Below are positions 10,680-22,100 of a stretch of 64,000 bases of DNA, piece after piece (position 1 is the stretch's first letter; every line of letters starts with the position of its first letter). The stretch spans positions 2,627,229 to 2,691,228 of the forward strand of contig JACONQ010000011.1 of NCBI GenBank assembly GCA_014281115.1, given 5' to 3'. The stretch is from Laburnicola sp. R22_1. Taxonomy: Eukaryota > Ascomycota > Dothideomycetes > Pleosporales > Didymosphaeriaceae. The notes beneath the pieces are model-generated. The model did no database searches, was not told the origin of the DNA, and saw only the letters and a list, made by a program, of their open reading frames with translations. The translations under genes were made by a program, and so were the position numbers.

Positions 10680-13600
10680 CAGGGTTGTCAACAACCAAAC
10701 ATGCCTCAATATTTTGTTTGAATTTTGTTTGAATTGACAACGTCAACCAAACAAAAAGCTGCTGCTGCAATTTTGATAGGTCAAACAAACAAAAGAGGCA
10801 ATTGCAGTCAAAAAATTTGAAGTTTGTTTGAATCGCTTAGCATACTGTAATAATAAGGTACCCTAGAGTTAGTGATATATTCTTAGTGTTGATGTAACAA
10901 TAACTTTCCCAACGCTGCAATTATATAGGTATTCCTATAGTAAACAGAGCAAAAACGGAGCTTCTTAAGTGGATTGTACCTGCGTAAAAAAGCCCGCATA
11001 ACGGATGTGTGCTTCCACTGGCCGCCAGCAACTGATATACATGAATTGCTATTCGGCTTTAGCACCTCCTATCCTCTGTTCCTCCTCTTTCTTTACGTAG
11101 GTAATAAGCTGTTAAAACAATAAATATATATATAATAATCTAAATAAGCTAATATTATAGTGTTGAGGTATTGTAGCAAAGTGAGTTTGCGCTGTTGCAG
11201 CGAAGCCTAAGTTATGTTTATATATTCTGAACCTAGTTACTACTCTTAAAAAATTGTTTGCTATAACTACGCAATAAATCTTGTCTTTTATAAGTTAAAC
11301 TATTAAATCAATGTTGCTAAATTAATTCCTGTCGCCTGTTTTACTATATCTCTATTGTTGCGGGCTGCAGAGCGTCGCGCAGTACGCCTTGGCATGAAGT
11401 GGTAATGTTGGCTAGCCGACCGCGTACTTTCCGCGTACCTTGCGCGTCAACGCTTACACACCCACTATACTTTGGCTTACTTGCCTGCGCCTACAGCTTA
11501 CTTTTTCGCGCCTTTGCTTACCTTCACGCTTACTATGCCCCCAAAACGAAGCCGCGAGCCTGCTGAGGCATCCGAACCTATGCCCAAACGTTCCTAACGT
11601 GCGCCGAAACCCAGCCAGCGCCTTATGGATAGCCAGCGGCCGCTTACTCCTCCGCCAACCCAGCCGTCTATTGAGGTAGTTGACGAGCCGGAGCCGCCTA
11701 TTAAGGTGCTTGAAAGTACTCTAGAGCCGCGCTCAATAGAGCCACCAACCGAGCTAGAGGAGCGCGCCCGGAGGCCATCACCACGGCCTATACTACAAGC
11801 CTTACAGGCCAATAAGCCAGCTTGGGAGTTGCTATTAGTGGCTAATAAGCCGCCTATAGCTACTAAGCCGCCGCGCGCGTTTAGTAATGCTGCCACAGAG
11901 GCTTTAGTAGAGGAGGACGCTGCGCCTAGTGTTGACTTCACCAACTACGAAGGCCTTGACTTGAAGCGCCTGCTGGGCTTTAATGTGCCTCTATCCACAC
12001 CCACAGGCAACATCAGCTAGGTCTTTAGGCACGGCTATCGCCTTCGAAAGCTTGGTACTAACCCTGAGAAGATCTACTTCCAATGCAAGCACTGTTACAT
12101 CAACAGAAAGAAGGGCGGCCTACACCAGACCACTCTGTCAACTACAGCCGCCAACAACCATTTGAAGCAAGACCTTCCCGGCCATCGGCTCACCAAACAA
12201 GGCACTATCGTACACAAGAGGCCGCTCGAACCTGGCCAGAAGTCGCTGCGATGGGCGGAAGAAAACGGGGTCACATTAAGCCAAGATGCAACGCAGGAGC
12301 TGGGTAACTTCGACGTACAAGGCTTCAGGCAAGCTGCAGTGTTATGGCTCGTCAACAACAACAGGCCATTACGCGAGTTTGAGACTGAGTCCTTCCGCGC
12401 GATGATCAGGTTCGCTAACCCAGAGGCAGAGGCGGCGCTATGGAGGTCTCACAACAGCGTTTCGAGGTTCGTGATGAGGCTTTACAGCTGGCTACAACCT
12501 CAAGTTAAGCGCGCCTTGTCTGAGGCCTCTAGCAAAATACACATAAGCTTTGACAGCTGGACTACTAAGGGGGAAGCGCGGCTTCTTTGCAATTTGTGCG
12601 CACTACGCTGACTCTCAAGGCAATATAGTTGACCTTCCCATCGCCTTGCCGCAGCTGGTTGGTGCGCACACAGGCTCAGCGATCGCGGAAGCTGTCGTAC
12701 GAATCCTACGCTACTTTGAGATTTCTAGCAGCAATTTGGGCTATTTCGTGCTTGACAACGCCTACAACAACGATACTGCAGTTAATAAACTCGGCACAAT
12801 GTACGGCTTTATCGCCAACGATCGACGCCTCCGCTGCGCTTGCCACATACTCAACCTCGTTGGGCAAACTATTATGTTTGGCACTGACTCCGACGCCTTT
12901 GATAACGAGCCTGAACACTACAACGAAGAGGAGTTTTATATGAAGCAATGGCGGAAAGATGGTCCGCTTGGCGTGTTTCTTAATATTGTTAACTACATTA
13001 ACACGCCAAAACAATGGGGTATATTTGAGGATTGTCAGAACAGCGAAGCAGTTGAGATGCCTGCTGGCGCTACAGCAAGACGCCGTGAGCCTTTCAAGCC
13101 TGGAGTTACGCGTTGGAACAGCTATCATGACTGCTTTAAGCGCGGTGTTGAGCTACAACACGCCATCAATAGCTACTCCTCCTACCACATACAAGAGACT
13201 GAGCACGCTGACGAGCTTGCCAAAAGCAACAACACTAAGCCGCCTATTGTGCCGCAGTGGATGCGATCAGGCGGGCTTGCAGCTGCAGACTGGGCGGTGA
13301 TTACCGAGTACATTGAGGTGCTTGAGCCGCTGAAGTCCGCAACTAATCGCTTGCAAGGTCGCGGCAAAGCTGGCACTCACGGCGCGTTATACGAGGTTAT
13401 CCCTGTGTTTGAGTCTCTTATTGCTGACCTAGATGCCCGCCTTAGACTGTTTGAAAGCGTCAATTACCTGTCAGACGAGGCGCCAGAAGATCACGTCGCT
13501 ATCAACGTACGTGCTGCGCTCAAGAAGGCGAGCAAGTACCTTAATAAACTCCTCAAAATCCCCGTCTACTACACTGCCACGGCACTCCACCCACGCTTCA

Positions 13601-14348
13601 AGAACTACTTTAAACGCTTCTGGCGTGAGAAGCCCGCACAGTTACAAGCTACGCACGCGAGCTTCGAGCAGCTTTGGGCTCGTTACAAGCCCGCCCTAGC
13701 GACAGCAACAACAATAACAACTGCGCCTAAACACGCGATGAGCAGCTTTGACGACGCGATCGATTCGGTACTTGACAACAGCGACGAGATAATAGGGGTG
13801 GCGGATGAGTACGAGAGCTGGCTTAGAGAGCCAACATGGACATCAGAACAGTACAAAACTGGCTGTACAGCTGTCCAATACTGGTACTAGCTCAAGCCGA
13901 GGTATCCCAATTTGTCACGATTGGCGCTGGACGTGTTAACTATCCCTGCCTCCAGCGCTGACTGTGAGCGAGTCTTCTCGGGTACTGGCGACGTACTTGA
14001 GCCACAGAGACGCAAAATGGGCAGCCAACTATTGGCTGCTTTAATTTGTACTCAACGATGGATTCGAGCAGGTTTTAAACCTCCAAGCGCAAAGGTGGTG
14101 GCAACGTACGATGACAATAAGCTCAACGAACAGTTTAGCATACATGAGTGGGAGGAGCCGCCGCCTATAACACCACTAGAGTCTCTTTCACAGTCCTCTT
14201 AAAGTACTCAAAATCAAACAAACAATCAAATAAAAAGCGCCTCTATAGCTCCATCAAATCAAACAAACAAACTACAACACCAAGAAAGTCGTCAAACAAA
14301 CAAATTCAGAGCCACAAATTTTGTTTGTTTTGTTTATTGACAAGTCTG
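10680..14348 (+). mobile_element. hAT2, hAT transposon nested in B
   Basis: Ends CAGGGTTGTCAAC at 10680 and the imperfect complement ATTGACAAGTCTG at 14348, flanked by a perfect 8-bp duplication CTCACAGT (10672-10679 and 14349-14356), the hAT hallmark. Subterminal regions are full of TTTGTTTGA/CAAACAAA motifs, different from the CTTGCTTG motifs of hAT1. About 850 bp of AT-rich non-coding leader precedes the transposase. Much less RIP-damaged than hAT1. Confidence 0.92.
11535..14202 (+). pseudogene. hAT transposase of hAT2, lightly damaged
   Basis: Begins at ATG 11535 (MPPKRSREPAE). A Pro-rich N-terminus precedes a BED-type finger (FQCKHCYIN near 12080), then FDSWTTKG (about 12550), LDNAYNNDTAVNKL (about 12750), CHILNLVGQ, KQWRKDGPLGVFLN (about 12943), TRWNSYHDCFKR, and the dimerisation block LSRLALDVLTIPASSADCERVF (13912-13980). 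Damage seen: TAA near 11595, TAG near 12018, a 2-base deletion near 12570 relative to hAT1 (GGGGGAAGCG against GGGAGGCAAGCG), and TAG near 13888. The rest is open, so this copy died or decayed recently. The deletion could also be a sequencing error. Confidence 0.85.
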
Positions 14349-14649
14349 CTCACAGTCACGCAGAGGCCGAATCATCAAAACACCAAGCAGATATCGATAA
14401 TCTGAGTAGCTAGCAATTATCTACGGGCCTTAGAGACCTCAACTCCAGAAAATCTCGTGATATTATTTTTTGTGGCTGTCTCTATAGCCTCATGTTTGTG
14501 GCCGAGCGATTATGTTGGGGTGTTGCATGGAGTGACGCGTTGCACGGACTGCCAAGCTAGGGTATTCGGCCACTCAACGCACAGACCCCACTCAACGCAC
14601 AGTTAACACTAAAAATCGTATATTTTCAACACCTCATAACTCCACCAAT

Positions 14650-16533
14650 ATGGACCCGATCGACGCAGCTGTTGAAGCTTTAAAATCCCTGGAGCTAGGA
14701 GAACGTCCTAATATATCCCAGGTTGCTCGGGAGTACGGCGTTGAGCGGTCGCGGCTCTCGAAGCGCTATCGAGGGGTTCAGGGCACCTATGCAACTCGGG
14801 CCGAAAAAAAGCGACTCCTCAACAATACACAGGAAAAACAGCTACTACAGTACATTGATAAGCTGTGTGTACAAGGCCTACCCCCTACGAGAGAGATGAT
14901 ACGAAATTTCGCTGGAGAAATAGCACATTAAGAGCTAGGAAATCACTAGGTTAATCGCTACATTGCGCGGCATCAAATTGACCTTATATCGCGATAGACA
15001 TCTAGCATCGATAGCCAGCGCTACAAAGCCGATTTAGCCTTTAAATACGCCCTCTATTTCAAGCTTTTAGACGATAAGATCAAGCAGTACAACATCGCAC
15101 CGTCAAATATATACAATATGGATGAGAAGGGCTTCTTGATCGGGGTAGTGTCAAAAATGAAGCGCGTGTTCTCTCGACAGCGATATAAGCAAGGAGGCGT
15201 CAAGCAGGTACTCTAGGACAGCAATAGAGAGTGGATAACGACGATAGCTTGTATATGCGCTGACGGCAGCTCTCTTAAACCTGCCCTAATATATTAGGCG
15301 GCTTCTGGCAACATCCAGGACACATGGCTACAAGATTTCAATCCTCAAGAGCACCAGGCCTTTTTCGCCTCATCACCATCTGGATGGACAAACAACGAAC
15401 TTGGGATTGCCTGGCTTAAGAGGTGCTTTCAAGAGGAGACTAAGAAGAAGGCAAAGCGCGACTATCGACTCCTAATTCTTGATGGGCATGGCTCACACGT
15501 TACTATGGAGTTTATCGAGTTCTGCAATCAAAATCGAATCCTCCTAGCTATCTACCCACCGCATTCAACTCATACGCTACAGCCTCTAGATGTCTGCCTT
15601 TTTAAGCCTCTTTCAGCTGCATATACAAAAGACCTCTCCGAATTCATGTACAACAGCCAAGGACTCACATCTATTACTAAGCGCGACTTCTTCCGCTTCT
15701 TCTATAAGGCATATAGAGTTGCATTCGCCAAAGAAACAATCATTAACGTCTTCAAAGTTACTAGCATCTCTTCGCTAAATAGCAACGCTATATTAAAGAA
15801 ATTTAAGGATCTAGAGCCTAAGAGGCCATTAAGCAGCGATAGCACGTCGTCAGTACTCTCTGCAAGCGATTGGCGTAAAATTGAAGGACTTCTACAATAG
15901 GTAGTTAAGGATCTTAATAATAAACACGTCTCGCAGCTATCTTACACAATACACGTAATAGCGACTCAGAAACAGCTTGTCTAGCACAAAAACAATCGCC
16001 TTAGAGATGCCCTTTTTAATAAGAAGAAGCGCCGTAAGCGTAGCAAGGCATTACTACTTAAACCCTCTAAGAATTATGCTGGCGGCGCTGTCTTCTAGTC
16101 GCCATTAAAAGTTAAGGCTGCCCGCAATCGCCAGGCTGAAAAAGACGCCAAAGCAGAAGAACTACAACACCAGAAGGAGCGCGACAAGCTAGCTAAGGAG
16201 CAGAAAAAGCAGGAGAAATAGGCTATGCTTAAGCAGAGGGCGCAGAAAAGGATAGCTGCAAAAGAGGTTAGGTTGCAAGAACAGCAAAGGAAGGCGGCAG
16301 AGCGCGAAGAAGATCTACTTGCGCGCGCAGCTAAAAAGCAACTCAGGACTAATATACAATTGGCCAAAAAGGGTAAGGCGCGTAGCCTCGAGGCTCCTGC
16401 ACCTCCTGCTCATGTTATTGAGGACCTAGAGGTTGATGTTGAGGATCTATTAGTTATTGAAGGGGTGGTGGAGGCATCTGGCCTATTAACGCGCACTCGC
16501 AAAGTACGCCTCCCACAGAGGTATCACACGTAG
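14650..16533 (+). pseudogene. Fot1-type transposase of C
   Basis: Single frame from ATG 14650 (MDPIDAAVEALKSLELGE) to TAG 16531. Helix-turn-helix with VERSRLSKRYRG, CENP-B-type block with LPPTREMIRNFAG, then YNMDEKGFLIGVVSKMKR near 15116-15165. LLILDGHGSHVTMEFIEFC is near 15470-15525 and PPHSTHTLQPLDV near 15555. A Lys/Gln/Glu-rich coiled coil (16120-16350) leads to the basic C-terminus RKVRLPQRYHT. About ten TAG/TAA codons interrupt it, at Trp/Gln positions conserved in Z and B. No frameshift seen. Confidence 0.85.
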
Positions 16534-16697
16534 TTTATTGTTGCCAATCGATTTATTAAGCTTCTGCAAATGCTACTCTAAAAAATCTAGTGATTTTACG
16601 ATATATATAGAGCTCTGCAGCTTCAAAAGTAATAGTGGTGGCTATCCTCAAACTGTGCGTTGAGTGGGGTCTGTGCGTTGAGTGGCCGAATTCGGTA

Positions 16698-16791
16698 CAA
16701 CACCAAATTCTTTGGCGATTTTATTGTATAATAAAAATTCTCCTGGTTCTTGCGCTTCGATTGCTGCTATCGCGGCGTTAATTGGGTCCAT
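16698..16791 (-). pseudogene. Fot1-type transposase of A, first 31 codons
   Basis: Minus-strand start at ATG 16791 reading MDPINAAIAAIEAQEPGEF and ending in KEFGVV where element C entered at the TA. It joins in sense to the fragment at 8752, which continues with the rest of the helix-turn-helix. Confidence 0.75.
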
Positions 16792-16882
16792 ATTGGTGGA
16801 GTTGGGGCGCGTCAAAGTTGGGGCGCGTCATGTTGGGGTTGCGCATTGAGTGACGGTGCGCATTGACTGCCGAGACAGGGTA

Positions 16883-17142
16883 TATAAACTCTACGCTTGT
16901 TAAACATCACGGGTGCTGAGACGCGTCAGCACCGGGGCCGTGTTACACGGGGTATATTTGCCTAGGCCGGTTCCGGGTTAGGGTGGCTAGGGCGAACGCA
17001 ATGGGTCCGTGAGGTACGCTTCGTTGAGTACAGAGGGGACCGGTCAAGTTAAGTGAAGATACCTATTCTATAACTAACTATAGAGTAACGATGTTAAGAT
17101 CCTTCATCTCAGGTGTGCCGTGATTCGCTCGGATACGCTGGT
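16883..17142. other. GC-rich spacer, possible LTR-like fragment
   Basis: This is not RIPped. It contains the hairpin GGTGCTGA...TCAGCACC (about 16913-16935) followed by CGGGGCCG and TGTTACACGGGG, which looks like a polypurine-type junction with the start of an LTR. No matching LTR end is visible, so this is only a suggestion. No coding sequence recognised. Confidence 0.3.
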
Positions 17143-17500
17143 AAATGGGTTGGGGGTACCCCAGGGTTGGGTTGGGGTTGGGTTGGGGTTGCCTGGTAGG
17201 GACCGTAGGGTTATGCGGACCAGCAGACCCTCGAAGGCCATAGCGACTGGGTCACGTCGGTCGCCTTCTCTCCGGATGGCAGGACGCTCGCGTCGGCTTC
17301 GCGCGACAACACGGTGCGGCTCTGGGACACCGCCACGGGCGCCCATGATTAGTGCGGATATTGGTGCATAATTATCACCGCCTTTAATCACGTCAGGTTT
17401 GGGATATCCAATTGGGGGGGATGCCCTTGCAACCCAACCCCAACCCAACTTTTTCGCGCTGGTGTTGGGTTGGGGTTGGGTCGCCCTCCGGGCCATTTTC
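17143..17500 (+). repeat. telomere-like TTGGGG strings around a gene fragment
   Basis: Runs of GGGTTGGGGTTGGGTT occur at 17150-17195, and a back-to-back C-rich/G-rich pair (CAACCCCAACCCAAC ... GTTGGGTTGGGG) at 17430-17485. The right pair shares its core (CAACCC...TTTTTC.CGCT...GT.TT.GGTT) with 30575-30640, where G-to-A and C-to-T changes have altered it. This is probably the less damaged version of the terminal repeat of element I. Confidence 0.6.
17221..17349 (+). pseudogene. isolated WD40 repeat fragment
   Basis: Exactly one WD40 repeat is encoded, about 42 residues: [18 protein letters not shown], then [18 protein letters not shown] and TATGAH, closed by TAG at 17347. All WD40 landmarks are present (GH, the structural Asp, WD). 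It is GC-rich and undamaged, in fungal NLR (HET-E/NWD) style, where such repeats come in near-identical tandem arrays. No NACHT, HET or second WD repeat is nearby, so it is a captured or rearranged fragment and not a gene. Confidence 0.8.
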
Positions 17501-17755
17501 TCACTCTCCAGAGCATATTCAATGCCTTCATCCTGCCTTTTCATCCCTCCCTCTTCTAGGCTTTTCATCGCCTCTTATGCTTAGGTTCGAAAGCGGAAAT
17601 GAACTTTGGTAGGATTAGTTTTCCCCTAATAGTATATCGCGTATAACGTGTTTACAAGCGAGCTGCGAATACAAGCGAGCTGCGAACCCCACTAACTTTC
17701 TACAACGCGTCACCTATCAACTATAATAGCTTAACTAACACTTATTTAATTGCTC

Positions 17756-18935
17756 TATAACAAAGCAGATGTCTCCCTAGCTATCTTAGCTATTAATTAG
17801 AATTAGATCTAGAGCGTTAATCGCGCTGCAGCGACGTTTAACGTTCCTAAAAGCACGCTTTGCAGCTAACGCGCTAGAACTACTGCGCGACGCAATTGTG
17901 AGCCTAAATTAAAAAAGCTTACTAAGCTAGAAGAGGAGGTTATTATTAAGCATATACTTAACCTAGATTCGCGAGGCTTTGCGCCTACTCTAGGTGCTGT
18001 ACAAGATATAGCGAATAAGCTACTTGCTAAGCGTAGTGCAGGCCACATTAGCCAGTAGTGGCCTAGAAACTTTGTTAAGCGAACAGACAGCCTTACAACG
18101 CGATTTAATCGAGCCTACGATTGACAGCGAGCCCTCTGCGAGGACCTAACAGCTATATAGGCCTAGTTTGAGCTAGTAGCACGTACAAAGGTCACCTACG
18201 GTATCTGCGATAAGGACACCTTTAACTTCAACAAGACTAGCTTTCTAATAGGCAAGATATCCTCCTAGCTAGTCGTTATAGGCTTAGAGAGACGTAGTTG
18301 GCCAAAAGCGATCTAGCCAGGCAATCGTGAGTGGGTGACGACGATCCACGGAATTAACGCTGCTAGGTGGGCAATCCCGCCCTTCATCTTCGCTGGCAAG
18401 TACCACCTCTCGGCCTGGTACAAGAGCGATAATACACCAGGTGACTAGACTATTGGTCTTAGCGACAATAGGTGGACTACGAACGAGGTTAGTGTTGCCT
18501 AGCTACAGCACTTTATTAAGCATACAGTAGAGCGTAGAGTAGGCGCGTGTTAGCTCCTAATACTTAACAGCTATAAGAGCCACAACTCACTCGAATTCTA
18601 GGAGATCTGCAGGGAGAACAAGATCTATACCCTATGCATGCCACCACATTTGTCACACCTCCTACAGCTACTTAATGTGGGCTGCTTCTCGCCGTTAAAG
18701 CGGGCGTACGGGCGCCAGGTTGAGGGCCTAATACGCAACTATATCAACCATATTACTAAGCTTAAGTTTCTACTAGCCTTTTGCGCCGCCTACAACTAGT
18801 TAATTATAAAGGAGAATATCTACGCAAGCTTTCGAGGCTCTAGGCTAGTCCTACACAATCTAGAGGCAGTGCTCTTAAAGCTTAATATCAAGCTTCGTAC
18901 ACCGTCGCCAGCGCTAGCGCCAGCAGCCCTACTAG
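17756..18935 (+). pseudogene. pogo-type transposase of D, main part
   Basis: The frame reads ADVSLAILAINQNQ (stops read as Gln), then SVNRAAATFNVPKSTL (helix-turn-helix), then LEEEVIIKHILNLDSRGFAP (CENP-B-type block). The DDE domain has YGICDKDTFNFNKTSFLIGK near 18195-18250, REWVTTIHGINA near 18330, LLILNSYKSHNS near 18555-18590 (an N-S replaces the expected D-G), and PPHLSHLLQLLNVGCFSPLK near 18642-18700. The start codon is uncertain because ATG may have mutated to ATA or AAC. Copia E inserted at ACTAG 18931-18935; the tail is at 24081-24529. Confidence 0.8.
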
Positions 18936-19116
18936 TGTCAGATTTAATGGTTGAATGCGATGATGCGCCTTGATAGATGATGATGATTGTGTTCGTGTCC
19001 ACCGTGTTCGGCTGGTTCTGACTTCTTCGCTAGTGTGCCAAGCCAGGTGGTCCCTGCTTTATTGTACAGATCCAACCTCAACGCGCTTGTTCTATCTAAC
19101 AGCTGCATATCTGACA
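18936..19116 (-). repeat. 3' LTR of Copia E
   Basis: 181 bp, TGTCAGATTT...ATATCTGACA, near-identical to 23895-24075. Confidence 0.92.
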
Positions 19117-19166
19117 CACCCCCTCAGCTTAGAAGATCCTTGCAAGCTGAACTATTTAGCAGCCTA

Positions 19167-22100
19167 TTATCCTAAAGTAAGGTTATTAAGGTGCCCTTGA
19201 ATTTCCTTAAGAGGTGCTTCATTCGCTACTTTGCGTTCTGTTATCTCAACCAGCCCAAGTTAGGTTAGGAACCCTTTCCACTTATTAACTAGGAGGACCT
19301 TCGTAAAGCCGTCGGCGATCATTTCTGCCGATTGTACGTACTCCACCTTAATCTTTCCGGTAGAGACTTCCTGTCTTAACCAGTGATTGTGAATATCAAC
19401 GTGTCGTAGTTTAGTCTGAAGCCTGGATATCTCCTCAGTGACTAGTCGAATAGTTTGCTTATTATCGCATTGGACAGTAATTGACGATGAGCGCAGTTCA
19501 ATCTGCAGTTCGTCTAGTAGTCTTGATATAAAGATTGCTTCCTTGGCCACTTGCGATAAGGCGAGAAGCTCTGCTTCGGTTGTCGAAGTTGTGACAGTCT
19601 CTTGTTTGCTTGCTTTCTAGGCAATAAGTCCGTTAAATAGCTTAATAGCGTATCCTTGCGAGCTCTTTCTGTCCAGTGTGTTGTCAGCAAATAAGGCATC
19701 GCTGGCTACTTGAAGGCAGTTGCCTCCTCCGAGCTGCAGTGCTCTCCATCTGGTGCTTGATAAGTATAGTAGTACTCGATCAGCGGCATTGTGATGTTCC
19801 AAGCCCGGATTTGACAGGAATCGAGCTAGCCTTGAGGTTGCAAAGGCTATGTCCGGTCGAGTTGTTACTGCTGCGAACAGAAGCGATCCAATCTTGTGTT
19901 AGTATTTGTTAATTTCTGAGGGTGTTGCTAAGCCGTCTTGTGGTTTCAGCTCGATAGCTGCCATTGGGGTGTCGTATCGAATATCCCTCTTGTCAACTAA
20001 TCGACTGATCTTGTCTGAGTAGGCAGCCTGAGAGAGTTGAATTGTCCTAGTCTTTCGATCTCTGATGATCTCTACGCTAAGGAACCACTGAAGGTCGTTT
20101 CCTCCACTTAAGGTGTATTTTTCTTGTAGGCGCTTGATCGCTTGTTGGGCTTCTTCCTCTTTCTGCTTGTGAAAAGCTAAGATGATATTGTCAACGTAGA
20201 AGAAGACGATGATTCCGTCTTTGAGAAGGTAGTATGGCTTGTGAGGCACTGTCTGGAAACCTAGAGCTTTGAGTGTTGAGGTAAACTCTTTCTGCCAGAG
20301 GAGTGGTAAGATCCGAAGACCATATAAAGCCTTGTTGACTTGAAGTATCGTTCTAGGCTTCTAATAGCCACGGGGCATTCTTATGTATACCTCTTGGTCC
20401 ATACTTGCATGGACGAAAGCGTTTGTAACGTCGTATTGCTCGAGCTCCATATCATAGTGAGCTGCTATTGCCACTAGCATTTGGAACGACCTGCTGGCAA
20501 GCGTGGCTGTATAAGTGTCTTGAGAGGTAATATTCCGTTGTTGATCGCCCCGGACGACTAGCCGTGCCTTGCACTTCAGCAAGCGATGGTGTTTGTTAAG
20601 CTTGTAGGTGTATACCCACATACAGTCAAGGATCTGCTGTCCTATCAGTTTGATCTTCTTTATTGGTACTTCTAACCATGATTTTATTTGTTTGTGGCTT
20701 GCGAGGTGATCCCGCTCTGCTTCTTTGAACAATTCGCCTATCGGGTGATCCTTAAGCTTGGTACGGCACGTTGGCAGAGGTGGGAGTTGACTTCGATAGG
20801 GCTTCAAGCCTTTAGCGAGCGTTCTTATTATCTTAGCCTTGTCTATAATATCCCCTCTGTATTTCCCAACGTGGCCAGCTTGAGTTCCTGCTATGAAGGC
20901 GGCTGCCCAGGGGACAGTTTTGGATGACCCTTTTAGGCTCATTTCTGATTCATTTCCAGCCATTAACTGCGCAAGTAATGCCGCAGGTGGTGGTGTAGTT
21001 GGAGGAGTTGGATAGTTGTCCCTGATCTTCACTCCTTGGTAGTAGCCTGGTGGGTCTACTTCGCCTTGGGGATTTGATGAGCCTCCAACAGTGTCGTCTT
21101 TATGGAAGGACTCTGTCTCTGGTTGATGACTTGGTGTTGGGAGTTTGATCGTTCTTACGTATGTGGCAATTTCCTCTAGTGTACTGTGCATAAGGTTATC
21201 CATAAGGTCCTCAGTTTTGCCACTAAAGACAGTTTGTTCGTCGAAGATAACGTTGCGGGTGCTTATCACCTTGGCAAGTGACGGTATCTAAATTCGATAG
21301 ATGTTTGAGGACCGGTATCCTACTAGGTAACTAATCTAAGCCTTTGGGTCTAGGCGTTGTAGCCTTGATTTACCTTGATGTGTATTATCCGTTATTGCGA
21401 ACGCTTTGCAGCCATACGCTTTGAGGTGAGCGAGGTTGGGTTTCTTAATTGAGGTGACTACTCCGTTGTTTAGAGCAACTTGTGTGAAGAATATCTTGTA
21501 TGGCGTTTTCTAGTTGTTCGCATAATTCGGTGTTCGATTGTAGAGGTATACTGCAGCTCTTGTGACTTCGGGCCATAGTTCCTAGGGTAGGTTGGCATCG
21601 AGACGCATCGCGCGCGATTTCTCTTTGTTCACACCCCCTAAGCGTTCGGCACCTCCATTTTGAGCTTGTGTATCTGGGGCGGAAGGCTCGACAGTAATTC
21701 CTTGTGATGCCAACCAGCGCTCGATTTCCGGTTTCACCATCGTGATCTCGTTGTCCGCTTCAATGACCTTGACCGTAATATTGTAATGGTTTTTAAGGAA
21801 GAGAAAGAAGTTCGATAGAACTTTGATAACCGACTTTGCTAGTCGATTGTCTTTGAAATAAAAGTCCCATTGCAGGCCTGAGTACCTGTCAGTGACAAGC
21901 ATCTAGCTCCTTTCGCCAGTGCTACTTTGCGCCTTGTAGGCATGAAAGTCGATAGCCAGTCTTTCTCCTAGTCCTTCATTGTTAATTCGCGGTGCTCAGC
22001 TAATTTGTCGCCAGATCTTTGCTTTCCCACAGGAGTCGCATTGAACTGTTGTAACTCCCTTAACTCGCACCCCTTTAGCTTGCTGCACAAGATGTTCGAT

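Larger units (their letters stand above)
8760..14562 (+). mobile_element. Fot1/pogo-like element B, nested in C, host of hAT2
   Basis: Terminal repeats of about 46 bp start CCCTAGCTTGGCAGTCCGTG at 8760 and end with the complement at 14562. The TA duplication is at 8758-8759 and 14563-14564. Without hAT2 the element is about 2.1 kb, the same size as Z. It is the best preserved Fot1 copy here. Confidence 0.9.
8755..16695 (+). mobile_element. Fot1/pogo-like element C, nested in A, host of B
   Basis: Terminal repeats start CCG, then are interrupted at once by the TA of B, resume at 14565 with TTCGGCCACTCAACGCACAG, and end with the complement at 16695. The flanking TA copies are at 8753-8754 and 16696-16697. 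Removing B rebuilds CCGTATTCGGCC at the left, matching CCGAATTCGGCC (complement) at the right with one mismatch. B therefore landed inside the terminal repeat of C, five bases from its end. Confidence 0.88.
6832..16880 (-). mobile_element. Fot1/pogo-like element A, outer host of a nested stack
   Basis: Terminal repeats start CCCTGTCTCGGCAGTCAATG at 6832 and end with the exact complement at 16880, flanked by TA (6830-6831 and 16881-16882). Its own sequence is only 6832-8752 and 16698-16880; the rest is element C with its contents. The transposase is on the minus strand and was split by C near codon 31. Confidence 0.9.

Noticed and set aside
11594..11944. Minus-strand frame over the N-terminus of the hAT2 transposase
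   Set aside because: Antisense shadow; the plus strand continues in phase into the BED finger and hAT core.
17104..17568. 154-codon minus-strand frame and several plus-strand frames around the WD40 fragment
   Set aside because: They read through telomere-like repeats and the antisense of the WD40 repeat; a by-product of high GC content.
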